Origin: an uncultured Microcaldota archaeon
GTDB taxonomy: Archaea; Micrarchaeota; Micrarchaeia; Anstonellales; Bilamarchaeaceae
NCBI GenBank assembly: GCA_903835325.1
Contig: CAILMU010000127.1
Location: 1 to 7,452, forward strand
Length of the DNA: 7,452 nt
Reading direction: 5' to 3'
Shown here: in pieces, positions 1 through 6,172 of the stretch
How positions within the stretch are numbered: the first letter of the stretch is position 1
Layout of the letters: every line of letters starts with the position of its first letter
Notes under the pieces: model-generated
What the model was told of the DNA's origin: nothing
Databases searched by the model: none
What the model saw: the letters and a program-made list of their open reading frames with translations, nothing else
Program-made: the position numbers and the translations under genes

Positions 1-180
1 CCGATACTGATTCTCCAGAAGAAAGGCAGGAATGTGCTGCTCGATGGCCACCGCAGGGCGCGCGTGGCGTTCGCTCAGGGGCTTCCGTGGAAGGCGATAG
101 CGATAGTCCCGAGCAAGGAACTGAAATTCGGGATAGAAGAGATGATACTAGGCAGGATAAAGGATTTGTACGGGAAATGA
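1..180 (+). CDS. ParB/Srx-fold (ParB-like nuclease domain) protein, C-terminal fragment
   Basis: The frame is open from the first base of the window and ends at the TGA at 178-180, giving 59 residues of a protein whose N-terminus lies outside. The fragment holds a hydrophobic strand (PILIL), a basic turn, and the signature LLDGHRRARVAFAQG. This matches the DGHxR-x-A-x-x-x-G motif of the ParB N-terminal/sulfiredoxin fold, which in that superfamily binds nucleotide phosphates. The chain ends about 35 residues after the motif, so this protein has little or nothing after the ParB domain. There is no helix-turn-helix or dimerisation domain of a classical partition ParB on the C-terminal side. Small stand-alone ParB-like proteins are known in Archaea and their roles are mostly unknown. 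The fold assignment is fairly secure; a role in chromosome partition is not shown. Confidence 0.72.
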   Translation, partial: PILILQKKGRNVLLDGHRRARVAFAQGLPWKAIAIVPSKELKFGIEEMILGRIKDLYGK

Positions 181-185
181 ACAGT

Positions 186-1412
186 TCACGGTTTTATCTT
201 GAACTTCTTCTCGTTCTCCTCTAAAACGACCAATCCTGGAAGGGGCTTGCCGCACAGGTACTCTATCAGCGCTTTCCCCGAAAGCGACACATAGCCGAAA
301 TATTTCTTGTCTATTCCGAATCGCTCGAGCGCCGTTATGGTGTGGCCTCCGCCAAGGAGCGAGAACGAGTCGCTCCGTGCTATGCTGTCCAGAATGAATT
401 GCGTGCCTTTGCCGAAATCCTCCATCTCATACACGCCGAGCGGGCCGTTCATCACCACGCATTTGGAATTGTCTATGGCCTCCACATAGCGGGAGACTGT
501 CTGGGGGCCGATATCCCATATCTGGCCCTTTGATATGGCGCTCGTTTCGCAGTTCACCCGCCTCATATCGATGGACAGGCCGACATCCACCGGAAGCATT
601 ATCTTGTCCCGATGAGTATCGAGAAGCGCCTTCGCCTGCGGTATGAAATGCTCCAGGCCAGCGTTCTTGATGTAATCCTTGGAATCCCCGATATTTTTTC
701 CATCTGCGGAAAGGAATATGATAGAAAGCGCGCCGCCAAGGAGTATCTTCCTGGCCCGGTTCTCGTCCAGCCATTTCTTCATGACTGAGAATGAGTCCTC
801 GACTTTCGAGCCTCCGAAGATGAATGTGACGTCCTGGCATTTCTTGACCTGCTCGAGCGCCTCGACCTCGGCGGCGAGGACATCGCCGGCGAAACAAGGT
901 ATCATGTGCGAGAATCCGACGACTGATGAATGCTTGCGGTGAGCCACAGATAGCGCATCCAGGACGTAATAATCCACGATGGGGGAAAGATGATGGACTA
1001 TCTCGCCGAGGCCGTCCTTGTGGCCGGTCTCGCAGGGGAGGAAACGGACATTGTCAAGGACGAGTATGTCGCCGTCCTTCATCTGCTTTATGGCTTTCTC
1101 GGCTTCTGCCCCTACGACGTTCGCTATGAAGAACACATCATGGCCGACCTTGTGGTGCAGGAGCCTCGCATGCTGCTCCAGGCCGATGAAATCGTCATGG
1201 CCTTCGCGCCCCTGGTGCGAGAGAACTATCACGCGAGCGCCCCTTTGGCTGAGCTCCTTTATCGTGACCGCATGCGCGTTGATGCGCGCGCTGCCGGTTA
1301 TCTTCCCGTTCTCCACAGGGGAATTGAGGTCCACCCTCACGATTATCTTCTTCCCTTTGACATCCACATCGCGGATTTTCCTCATGCAGACCACATCGGA
1401 TAAAAAATTCAT
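186..1412 (-). CDS. pgk: Phosphoglycerate kinase (archaeal type)
   Basis: Catalyses the reversible transfer of phosphate between 1,3-bisphosphoglycerate and ADP in cytosolic lower glycolysis/gluconeogenesis. The 408 residues match the archaeal family length. Visible motifs, in order: RVDLNSPV (26-33), SHQGR (65-69), LDNVRF (119-124), DALSVAHR (152-159), GGSKVEDS (200-207, with the conserved Lys203), DIGPQT (300-305), NGPLGVYE (322-329) and the nucleotide-site GGGHT (354-358). The last catalytic loop, normally STGGGA, reads SLSGKA (376-381), which is unusual. The start is uncertain: ATG at 1412 gives MNFLSDVVCM, while ATG at 1385 (residue 10) gives MRKIRDVDVKGK, closer to the usual archaeal N-terminus. 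Neither has a good Shine-Dalgarno. A TTTTTTATC tract (1399-1407) lies between them, too near 1385 for a normal TATA box. The gene is downstream of topA and may be co-transcribed with it. Family assignment is very secure. Confidence 0.95.
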   Translation of the reverse strand: MNFLSDVVCMRKIRDVDVKGKKIIVRVDLNSPVENGKITGSARINAHAVTIKELSQRGARVIVLSHQGREGHDDFIGLEQHARLLHHKVGHDVFFIANVVGAEAEKAIKQMKDGDILVLDNVRFLPCETGHKDGLGEIVHHLSPIVDYYVLDALSVAHRKHSSVVGFSHMIPCFAGDVLAAEVEALEQVKKCQDVTFIFGGSKVEDSFSVMKKWLDENRARKILLGGALSIIFLSADGKNIGDSKDYIKNAGLEHFIPQAKALLDTHRDKIMLPVDVGLSIDMRRVNCETSAISKGQIWDIGPQTVSRYVEAIDNSKCVVMNGPLGVYEMEDFGKGTQFILDSIARSDSFSLLGGGHTITALERFGIDKKYFGYVSLSGKALIEYLCGKPLPGLVVLEENEKKFKIKP

Positions 1413-1440
1413 CGAAGACGGCTTACCAACGTGATGGTGG

Positions 1441-1478
1441 GCGCGCGGAAAACTCCCCCCTCCCGTTTTGAATCGCGC
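1441..1478. other. Nested inverted repeat between topA and pgk
   Basis: GCGCG (1441-1445) pairs with CGCGC (1474-1478), and inside it AAAAC (1449-1453) pairs with GTTTT (1465-1469), leaving a C-rich loop on the + strand (G-rich in the topA/pgk transcript). The structure lies about 45 bases after the topA stop and 29 bases before the longest pgk start. No T-tract follows it directly in the direction of transcription, so it is not a clear intrinsic terminator. It could be a processing or stability element in a topA-pgk transcript, or chance. Confidence 0.3.
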
Positions 1479-1479
1479 T

Positions 1480-1541
1480 GTTCATCCCTTAGCTTTCCGT
1501 TCTGCTTGTTCCGCCAGCCCGTTCATTCCTTGCTTTCCGTT
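1480..1541. repeat. Imperfect direct repeat spanning the topA stop codon
   Basis: Two units, 1480-1501 (22 bases) and 1521-1541 (21 bases), share the pattern GTTCATyCCTT...GCTTTCCGTT with one substitution and one inserted base. The right unit contains the topA stop codon (TCA at 1523-1525 on the + strand) and its last codons. The left unit is a displaced copy about 40 bases away in the 3' untranslated region. This looks like a local tandem duplication of the gene's 3' end. Confidence 0.55.
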
Positions 1542-3634
1542 CCGCCCGCTTCGTTCGTTGCGGAAACGGGTGTAGTTGGCGTTGTCGTCGCGCTTGCCGA
1601 CGCTTTCGCCGCTGCTGCCGTCCTCCACCTCGCTTTGGAAGGGCAGTTCGGATCCACGCACATGGTGTAATGCGTCCTTCCTTTTTTAACGCTCACCATG
1701 GGTTTCCCGCAGTCAGCGCAGGCCCGGTTGGCCGGCTTCACAAGAGCGCCGTAGGGAAGCGGGTAGGTGTTCCTGCACGCAGGATACCCGTAGCACCCGA
1801 TGAACTGGCGCTTGTCCTTCATGTGGATGATGCGCAGGTTCTTGCTGCACTTGTCGCACGGGCCGAGGATGCTCTCCTGCTGTTCGGTGACCTTCAGCGC
1901 CTCCAGCAGCTCTTTGCCTATCTTGGCTTCGTTGCTTTTCCATTTTGAAAGGATGCTGGTAAGTATCTCCTTCCCTTCGGCAATGACCAGCTCCCTCTCG
2001 ACTTTGCCTTCCTGGATGCCTTCCATCTCATCCTCGAGTTTGCGCGTCAATTGTTCATCCAGGATCTCGGGTGCGTATTTCTCCAGGACCTCGCAGACCT
2101 TCAGGCCGAAGTCGCTCACTTCCAGGGATTTGCCGTCCACATATCCGCGTTTGAAAAGCGTGTCCACTATGACGGAGCGCGTGGCCTTGGTGCCGAGGTG
2201 GCGGTCCTCAAGCTCCGATACCAGGGATGCCTGGGTATAGCGTTTCGGGGGCTTCGTCTCCTTCTTGGCCTTCTTCTTGTCTTCCAGCGCGACCTTCTCG
2301 CTCTCAGCAAATGCAGGGAGCTCGACATCCTCGCTCGTATAATACGGTCCGTAGAACTCTATCCATCCTTTCTCAGTTATCCGGCTTCCTGAAGCAGCGT
2401 ACTGCTCGCCTCCGGATTCCGCGATTACGCGCACGCGGGCCTTCTTCGCCTGCGGAGCGAAAGCGGAAAGGAATCGCCGGACTATCAAATCGTAGAGCTG
2501 CTTCTCGGCTCCGTCTATCTTCCCTTTCTGGCCGGTCGGGTGGATGGCCGGGTGCGCAGGGTCGTCCTTCTTTCCCTGGATCGGGGTGAACCACTTGTTC
2601 TGCGTTATCATCTTCGCGATAGATGCGTATTCGTGATGGCCTGCCAGCGCCGTGATGATATGGGGCAGGTTGATGGACGGCGGAATCTTCTGCGACGAGG
2701 TCCTCGGGTATGTTATCAACGAGGCTTCGTACAATGTCTGGGCGAGCTCCAATGTCCTCGATGGCGAGAACTTGAAGAGCCGGTATGCCTCCACCTGCAG
2801 GCTGGTAAGGTCGAAGTTCGGGGATGGAGGGATGACTTGCTCCTTCCTCTCCACACTAACGATCGCGCCGTCGTCTTTCGTGCGCTCGAGCGCGGTCTTC
2901 GCCTCCGCTTCGTCGAGGAACCGCCCCCGGGCGTGCGTGAATTCCGTGTCCTTTATCTTGACCGTCAGCTCCCAGTATGGGCTCGGCACGAAGGCGCGGA
3001 TCTCTTTTTCAAGCCTGCATATGACTTCCAGCGCCGGGCCTTGCACACGTCCGATGGACAGCACGCGGTAGCGCGAAGCGGCGCGCATCGCGCTCATGAG
3101 CCCTCTCGATAGGTTGATACCGTAGTACCAGTCGAGAATATGGCGCGTCTCGCCTGCGTATGCGTTGTTGTAGTCGAAATCCGTGCAGTTCTCGTATGCC
3201 GATACAAGGTCGTCCTCGGTGAGGGCTGAGAATTTCATCCTCTTGCCTTCGCGTATCGTGGTCGCGAACCTGAAGACATTGTAGGCTATCGTCGAGCCTT
3301 CCACATCGTAGTCGCAGGCCGAGACGAATACGTCCGCCTTCTTCGCCAGCTTCTGGATGGTATCCACGTATGCCTTGGTGTAATCCGCTTTCTTGGAAGC
3401 GCGGTATGCCGGCACCCATTCTATATCGAATACAGGGTAGGTGTTCGACTTCTCTTTCTCGACCAACGTGTAGATATGCCCGACGGCAGGGGCTATCACG
3501 ATCTCTTTTCCGTTGTGGGTCGTCTCATAGTATGATACCCCATTATGCGATTTCCTTACGATGTTGCCTCCGTCTCCGAGGGCATGCGCGATCTTTTCAG
3601 CGACTTTCGGTTTTTCTGCTACGACTAGGTCCAT
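1523..3634 (-). CDS. topA: DNA topoisomerase I, archaeal type IA
   Basis: Type IA topoisomerase that relaxes negative supercoils through a 5'-phosphotyrosine intermediate. The 703 residues contain the N-terminal Toprim domain with AEKP (6-9, catalytic Glu7) and the metal-binding DYDVEG (108-113). Next come SIGRVQGPAL (193-202) and the active site LITYPRTSS (306-314), with Tyr309 as nucleophile. HPAIHPTG (361-368) and the LGTKATR region (480-486) follow, all typical of archaeal TopA. The C-terminus carries two four-cysteine zinc ribbons, C593/C596/C614/C620 and C639/C642/C659/C664. After them comes a low-complexity Ala/Thr/Ser tail of about 30 residues (from about 672). There is no helicase domain, so it is not reverse gyrase. 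The start ATG at 3632-3634 gives the family-typical MDLVVAEKP and has an AT-rich promoter region just upstream. It is divergent from the unknown gene at 3798. Identification is very secure. Confidence 0.97.
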   Translation of the reverse strand: MDLVVAEKPKVAEKIAHALGDGGNIVRKSHNGVSYYETTHNGKEIVIAPAVGHIYTLVEKEKSNTYPVFDIEWVPAYRASKKADYTKAYVDTIQKLAKKADVFVSACDYDVEGSTIAYNVFRFATTIREGKRMKFSALTEDDLVSAYENCTDFDYNNAYAGETRHILDWYYGINLSRGLMSAMRAASRYRVLSIGRVQGPALEVICRLEKEIRAFVPSPYWELTVKIKDTEFTHARGRFLDEAEAKTALERTKDDGAIVSVERKEQVIPPSPNFDLTSLQVEAYRLFKFSPSRTLELAQTLYEASLITYPRTSSQKIPPSINLPHIITALAGHHEYASIAKMITQNKWFTPIQGKKDDPAHPAIHPTGQKGKIDGAEKQLYDLIVRRFLSAFAPQAKKARVRVIAESGGEQYAASGSRITEKGWIEFYGPYYTSEDVELPAFAESEKVALEDKKKAKKETKPPKRYTQASLVSELEDRHLGTKATRSVIVDTLFKRGYVDGKSLEVSDFGLKVCEVLEKYAPEILDEQLTRKLEDEMEGIQEGKVERELVIAEGKEILTSILSKWKSNEAKIGKELLEALKVTEQQESILGPCDKCSKNLRIIHMKDKRQFIGCYGYPACRNTYPLPYGALVKPANRACADCGKPMVSVKKGRTHYTMCVDPNCPSKARWRTAAAAKASASATTTPTTPVSATNEAGGTESKE

Positions 3635-3664
3635 ATGAATCGCTTGCTTCTTGAAATGCCAAGG

Positions 3665-3676
3665 AATAAATATATT
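3665..3676 (-). promoter_or_regulatory. TATA-like box for topA
   Basis: Read on the minus strand this is AATATATTTATT, centred about 36 bases upstream of the topA ATG. With archaeal spacing of about 26-27 bases from box to transcription start, the mRNA would begin near 3643 with a leader of about 9 bases. Other AT-rich stretches nearby could serve instead, so the exact box is tentative. Confidence 0.5.
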
Positions 3677-3702
3677 ACTAAGATATAGTTATATTTGATA
3701 GT

Positions 3703-3712
3703 AAAAAATATA
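3703..3712 (+). promoter_or_regulatory. Possible TATA-like box for the gene starting near 3798
   Basis: AAAAAATATA lies in the AT-rich divergent intergenic region. Standard archaeal spacing would place the transcription start near 3735, leaving a 5' leader of about 30 bases to ATG 3765 or about 63 bases to ATG 3798. Another AT-rich candidate is TTATATTTGATA just before it. Support is composition and position only. Confidence 0.35.
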
Positions 3713-3742
3713 CGGCAAAGGACGGTTAATGGCCTGATTCGG

Positions 3743-3759
3743 GCAAAGACGCGCTTTGC
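3743..3759 (+). other. Small hairpin in the leader of the unknown gene
   Basis: GCAAAG (3743-3748) and CTTTGC (3754-3759) are perfect inverted complements around a 5-base loop, ACGCG. The hairpin would fall inside the predicted 5' leader and covers the weak TTG start candidate at 3756. No T-tract follows, so it is not a terminator. A second GGCAAAG occurs upstream at 3714-3720. Confidence 0.35.
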
Positions 3760-3788
3760 TGAGAATGGAAAGGGCACTTTCTTTTGAT

Positions 3789-3793
3789 GAGGT
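3789..3793 (+). promoter_or_regulatory. Shine-Dalgarno-like site deciding the start of the unknown gene
   Basis: GAGGT, within TGAGGTAATC, matches 8 of 10 bases of the archaeal consensus GGAGGTGATC. It lies 4 bases before ATG 3798 and 7 bases before ATG 3801. The weaker upstream candidates (TTG 3756, ATG 3765) have no comparable site, which favours a start at 3798 or 3801. Confidence 0.45.
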
Positions 3794-3797
3794 AATC

Positions 3798-4373
3798 ATG
3801 ATGGGCGGACGAGGTTTCAAGAGGCACGAACTGCATGTTGGGGAGAAAGCGGTATCCTGCAACCCGGGATTGATACTCAAGATAGGTCCGGACGGAACGA
3901 AAGCCACTGTCAGCATCGCGAAGGGCGATCCTCTCCTGGAAGCCCAGGCCGGACGGGCATCGGAGCCTCAGTCGAAGAAATTCAGCCTGACGAAACTGAA
4001 ACCGGATATCCTGATAGGATTCGTCGAAGAGGGAGGGGATCCTGCTTCTATGGCAAAAAGGTTCGGCCAGATAGTCGACGGGGCGAAAGCCGGGAATTCC
4101 CACTGCCTCACAGCCATTCTCAGGATAGCAAGCGTTTTCAAGGACAAGGGGATTCAGGCTGATGCGGGGGACATCCTTCTTGAGCGCTTCGGAGACAAGG
4201 ACGGCGTCCTGCTTTATCTGGCGATACGGTGCCCGAGCGGGGCGATAAGAACCAAATCGGTCCGGCGCATGGCAGAGAACAACAAGGAATACCTGCTCGA
4301 ACTCGCTTCGAAAGAATCGGGATATCCGGACACCAGGATGGAGGCGAAAAAACTCCTGGACGGGGGAGTATGA
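3798..4373 (+). CDS. Uncharacterised protein, about 191 residues, divergent from topA
   Basis: I do not recognise this protein. From ATG 3798 it has 191 residues. The N-terminal third (to about residue 50) looks beta-rich, with LILKIGPDGTKATVSIAKG. The middle and C-terminal parts look helical, with segments such as AKRFGQIVDGAKAG (86-99), TAILRIASVFKDKG (105-118), EYLLELASKESG (164-175) and MEAKKLLDGG (181-190), reminiscent of short helical repeats. There is no signal peptide, membrane segment, cysteine cluster or catalytic motif. Codon use is like its neighbours, which argues that it is real and native. The start is uncertain: 3798 or 3801 has a Shine-Dalgarno-like GAGGT, while ATG 3765 and TTG 3756 are in-frame alternatives without one. 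It shares a divergent intergenic region with topA and is followed by the promoter of adenosylhomocysteinase, so it is probably transcribed alone. Confidence 0.7.
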   Translation: MMGGRGFKRHELHVGEKAVSCNPGLILKIGPDGTKATVSIAKGDPLLEAQAGRASEPQSKKFSLTKLKPDILIGFVEEGGDPASMAKRFGQIVDGAKAGNSHCLTAILRIASVFKDKGIQADAGDILLERFGDKDGVLLYLAIRCPSGAIRTKSVRRMAENNKEYLLELASKESGYPDTRMEAKKLLDGGV

Positions 4374-4417
4374 AGCGGATAAGCGGCGCATCGTAATCAT
4401 CTTTGCCAAAGCCACTG

Positions 4418-4425
4418 TTTTTATC
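4418..4425 (+). promoter_or_regulatory. TATA-like box for adenosylhomocysteinase, leaderless spacing
   Basis: TTTTTATC is centred about 27 bases before the ATG at 4449. This is the distance expected when transcription starts at or next to the start codon. No Shine-Dalgarno is present between it and the ATG, which agrees with a leaderless mRNA. The T-tract may also help end transcription of the preceding gene. Confidence 0.6.
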
Positions 4426-4448
4426 ATTTCCCAATCGAAAAGCATCTC

Positions 4449-5708
4449 ATGGCACTCAAACACGAATACGAAATCAAGGACATTTCTCTTGCCGAGCAGG
4501 GAAGGCTCAACATCTATTACGCCGAGACAAAGATGCCGATAATGCTCAATATCAGGGAGCGGTTCAGGAAAGAGCTCCCGTTCCGCGGCATGGTCATCGG
4601 CCTCGCTCTCCACGTCACCAAAGAGACGGCGGTTCTCGTTCGGACGCTGATAGCCGGAGGCGCTTCTGTCGCGATAACCGGGTGCAATCCGCTATCCACG
4701 CAGGATGATGTCGCTGCTGCTCTTGCGCAGGAAGGCGTGAACGTCTTCGCTAAGAAAGGCGAGAGCAGGGACGAATATTACAAGTACATAGAGAAGGTCA
4801 TTTCTTATTCTCCGGATATAACAATCGACGATGGATGCGACCTCGTGACCGCGATACATACCAAACACACCGACAAACTGGCGAAACTCATCGGAGGGTG
4901 CGAAGAGACGACGACCGGCGTGATAAGGCTGAGGGCCATGGAGCTGGACAAGGCGCTCAAATGCCCGATGATAGCGGTGAACGATAACAAGACAAAGCAT
5001 CTCCTGGACAATTATTACGGAACAGGGCAGTCAACAATCGATGGAATCCTCAGGGCGACAAACACGCTTATAGCCGGCAAGACCTTCGTGGTCGCAGGAT
5101 ACGGCGATTGCGGGAAGGGATTGTCGCTCCGAGCGAAAGGGTTGGGAGCGAATGTGATTGTGACGGAGGTCGACCATTTCTGCGCATTGCAGGCGAAACT
5201 GGATGGGTTCCGCGTGATGCCGATGGAAGAGGCTGCCCCGCAGGGAGATATCTTCGTGACTGTCACCGGGAACAAACACGTGATCCGTCTCGAGCACGTC
5301 CGTGCCATGAAGGATGGCGCGATAGTCGCGAATTCCGGCCACTTCGATATCGAGATAGATGTCGCTGCGATAGAGAAGGCGGGGAAGAAGAAAAAGATCA
5401 GGCCGTCCCTGGACGAGTACACGATAAACGGGAAACGGGTTTACCTGTGCGCGGAAGGCAGGCTAGTCAACCTCGCAGCCGCAGAAGGCCACCCATCCGA
5501 AGTCATGGCGACATCTTTCGCCGGCCAGTCGCTCGCCTGCGAATACATAGTGAAGAACAAGGGCAAGCTGAAAGCAGGAGTGCACATGCTTCCCGAAGAG
5601 ATAGATGGAAAAATCGCTGAATTGCAGCTCGCTGCGCTCGGTGTCAAGATAGACACGCTCACTGAGGAGCAGGTGAAATACCTGGCGAGCTGGAAAGAGG
5701 GGACCTAG
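4449..5708 (+). CDS. ahcY: Adenosylhomocysteinase (S-adenosylhomocysteine hydrolase)
   Basis: NAD-dependent cytosolic hydrolase that splits S-adenosylhomocysteine into homocysteine and adenosine, removing the inhibitory product of methyltransferases. The 419 residues match the shorter archaeal/thermophilic form. Visible sites: LHVTKETA (54-61, substrate His55), NPLSTQDD (80-87), DDGCD (127-131), EETTTGV (152-158), and VNDNKTKHLLDN (177-188) with catalytic Lys183 and Asp187. These are followed by YGTGQS (190-195), the Rossmann NAD loop GYGDCGKG (217-224), NSGHFDIEID (295-304) and GHPSEVMATSF (347-357). The chain ends YLASWKEGT and lacks the longer C-terminal tail of eukaryotic enzymes. At least one archaeal relative, from Methanocaldococcus, has been described as preferring S-inosylhomocysteine, so substrate preference is not settled by sequence. 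A TATA-like box 27 bases upstream suggests a leaderless transcript. Family assignment is very secure. Confidence 0.97.
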   Translation: MALKHEYEIKDISLAEQGRLNIYYAETKMPIMLNIRERFRKELPFRGMVIGLALHVTKETAVLVRTLIAGGASVAITGCNPLSTQDDVAAALAQEGVNVFAKKGESRDEYYKYIEKVISYSPDITIDDGCDLVTAIHTKHTDKLAKLIGGCEETTTGVIRLRAMELDKALKCPMIAVNDNKTKHLLDNYYGTGQSTIDGILRATNTLIAGKTFVVAGYGDCGKGLSLRAKGLGANVIVTEVDHFCALQAKLDGFRVMPMEEAAPQGDIFVTVTGNKHVIRLEHVRAMKDGAIVANSGHFDIEIDVAAIEKAGKKKKIRPSLDEYTINGKRVYLCAEGRLVNLAAAEGHPSEVMATSFAGQSLACEYIVKNKGKLKAGVHMLPEEIDGKIAELQLAALGVKIDTLTEEQVKYLASWKEGT

Positions 5709-5717
5709 GCGACCACG

Positions 5718-5730
5718 ATATATTAAAATA
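5718..5730 (+). promoter_or_regulatory. TATA-like box for the aIF2-beta/aIF1A operon, leaderless spacing
   Basis: ATATATTAAAATA is centred about 28 bases before the ATG at 5753, and no Shine-Dalgarno lies between. It begins 10 bases after the adenosylhomocysteinase stop, so the operon has its own promoter, although read-through from upstream is also possible because no clear terminator separates the genes. Confidence 0.65.
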
Positions 5731-5752
5731 CCGTCCCTGTATTATCAAAACC

Positions 5753-6166
5753 ATGAGTTCTGAGAAAGATTATGACAAGCTACTCTCTGGCATATACGCC
5801 AACCTTCCGGAGAAAGTGACGAAGACGGAACGCTTCGAGATGCCGAAATTCGAGTTCTTCGTGGAAGGCAACAAGACGATTGTCAAGAACTTCAAGGCAG
5901 TCGCCGACAAGGTCAGGAGGGAGCCGGCGCTGATCGCAAAATACCTCTCCAAAGAGCTCGCCGTCCCGGTCGAGATACAGAACGACAGGCTCATACTCGC
6001 AAGGAAACTCACAGGGGACATCATCAACAAGAAATTCGAGGAATTCGTCGTGAAGCTGGTCATGTGCAGGCAGTGCAACAGGCCGGACACGCATATTGAG
6101 GAACTTGGCCATGGCCTGCGCCAGCTAGTCTGCGAGAGCTGCGGCGCAAGGACGGCAATCAGGTGA
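5753..6166 (+). CDS. Translation initiation factor aIF2, beta subunit
   Basis: Beta subunit of the heterotrimeric aIF2, which brings initiator Met-tRNA to the small ribosomal subunit. The 137 residues are typical for archaea, which lack the lysine-rich N-terminal extension of eukaryotic eIF2-beta. The N-terminal helix that contacts the gamma subunit is DYDKLLSGIYANLPE (6-20). The core follows, with RFEMPKFE (27-34), the conserved EGNKTIVKNF (38-47) and LIAKYLSKEL (60-69). A C-terminal zinc ribbon uses C105/C108 and C127/C130, with the family signature CRQCNRPDTHI and CESCGA. The ATG at 5753 is supported by family alignment and a TATA-like box at leaderless distance. Its stop codon is the last part of the Shine-Dalgarno of the aIF1A gene 6 bases downstream, so the two are almost certainly translated in a coupled way. 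Very secure. Confidence 0.96.
   Translation: MSSEKDYDKLLSGIYANLPEKVTKTERFEMPKFEFFVEGNKTIVKNFKAVADKVRREPALIAKYLSKELAVPVEIQNDRLILARKLTGDIINKKFEEFVVKLVMCRQCNRPDTHIEELGHGLRQLVCESCGARTAIR
6161..6166 (+). promoter_or_regulatory. Strong Shine-Dalgarno of aIF1A overlapping the aIF2-beta stop
   Basis: AGGTGA matches the core of the archaeal consensus GGAGGTGATC and its TGA is the aIF2-beta stop codon. It ends 6 bases before the TTG at 6173, a normal spacing. The only nearby ATG (6168) is one base after the site and out of frame, so the site decides for the TTG start. Confidence 0.8.
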
Positions 6167-6172
6167 GATGTT

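Noticed and set aside
427..897. A 156-residue minus-strand frame inside pgk
   Set aside because: It is the +1/-1 shadow of the phosphoglycerate kinase frame, Arg/Gly-rich and without motifs.
1454..1465. G-rich run in the topA-pgk spacer as a G-quadruplex or Shine-Dalgarno
   Set aside because: Only three G-triplets can be formed, too few for an intramolecular quadruplex, and no suitable start codon lies at the right distance downstream on that strand.
3756..3767. TTG 3756 or ATG 3765 as start of the unknown gene
   Set aside because: Neither has a Shine-Dalgarno or a TATA-like box at leaderless distance, and TTG 3756 is inside a hairpin. They remain possible, but 3798/3801 is better supported.
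3729..3800. C/D-box-like words (CTGA, TGATGA) in the divergent intergenic region
   Set aside because: The boxes are in the wrong order and the C box lacks the first purine, so a C/D small RNA is not supported.
4370..4396. An 8-codon frame whose ATG overlaps the stop of the unknown gene (ATGA) after a G-rich stretch
   Set aside because: The stop/start overlap and upstream GGGGGAG look like translational coupling, but the product would be only 8 residues, so there is no support for a gene.
3726..4613. A 295-residue open frame on the minus strand opposite the unknown gene and the start of adenosylhomocysteinase
   Set aside because: It overlaps the well-supported adenosylhomocysteinase gene and its promoter, shows no recognisable motifs, and is explained by the GC-rich codon bias of the + strand genes, which suppresses stops on the opposite strand.
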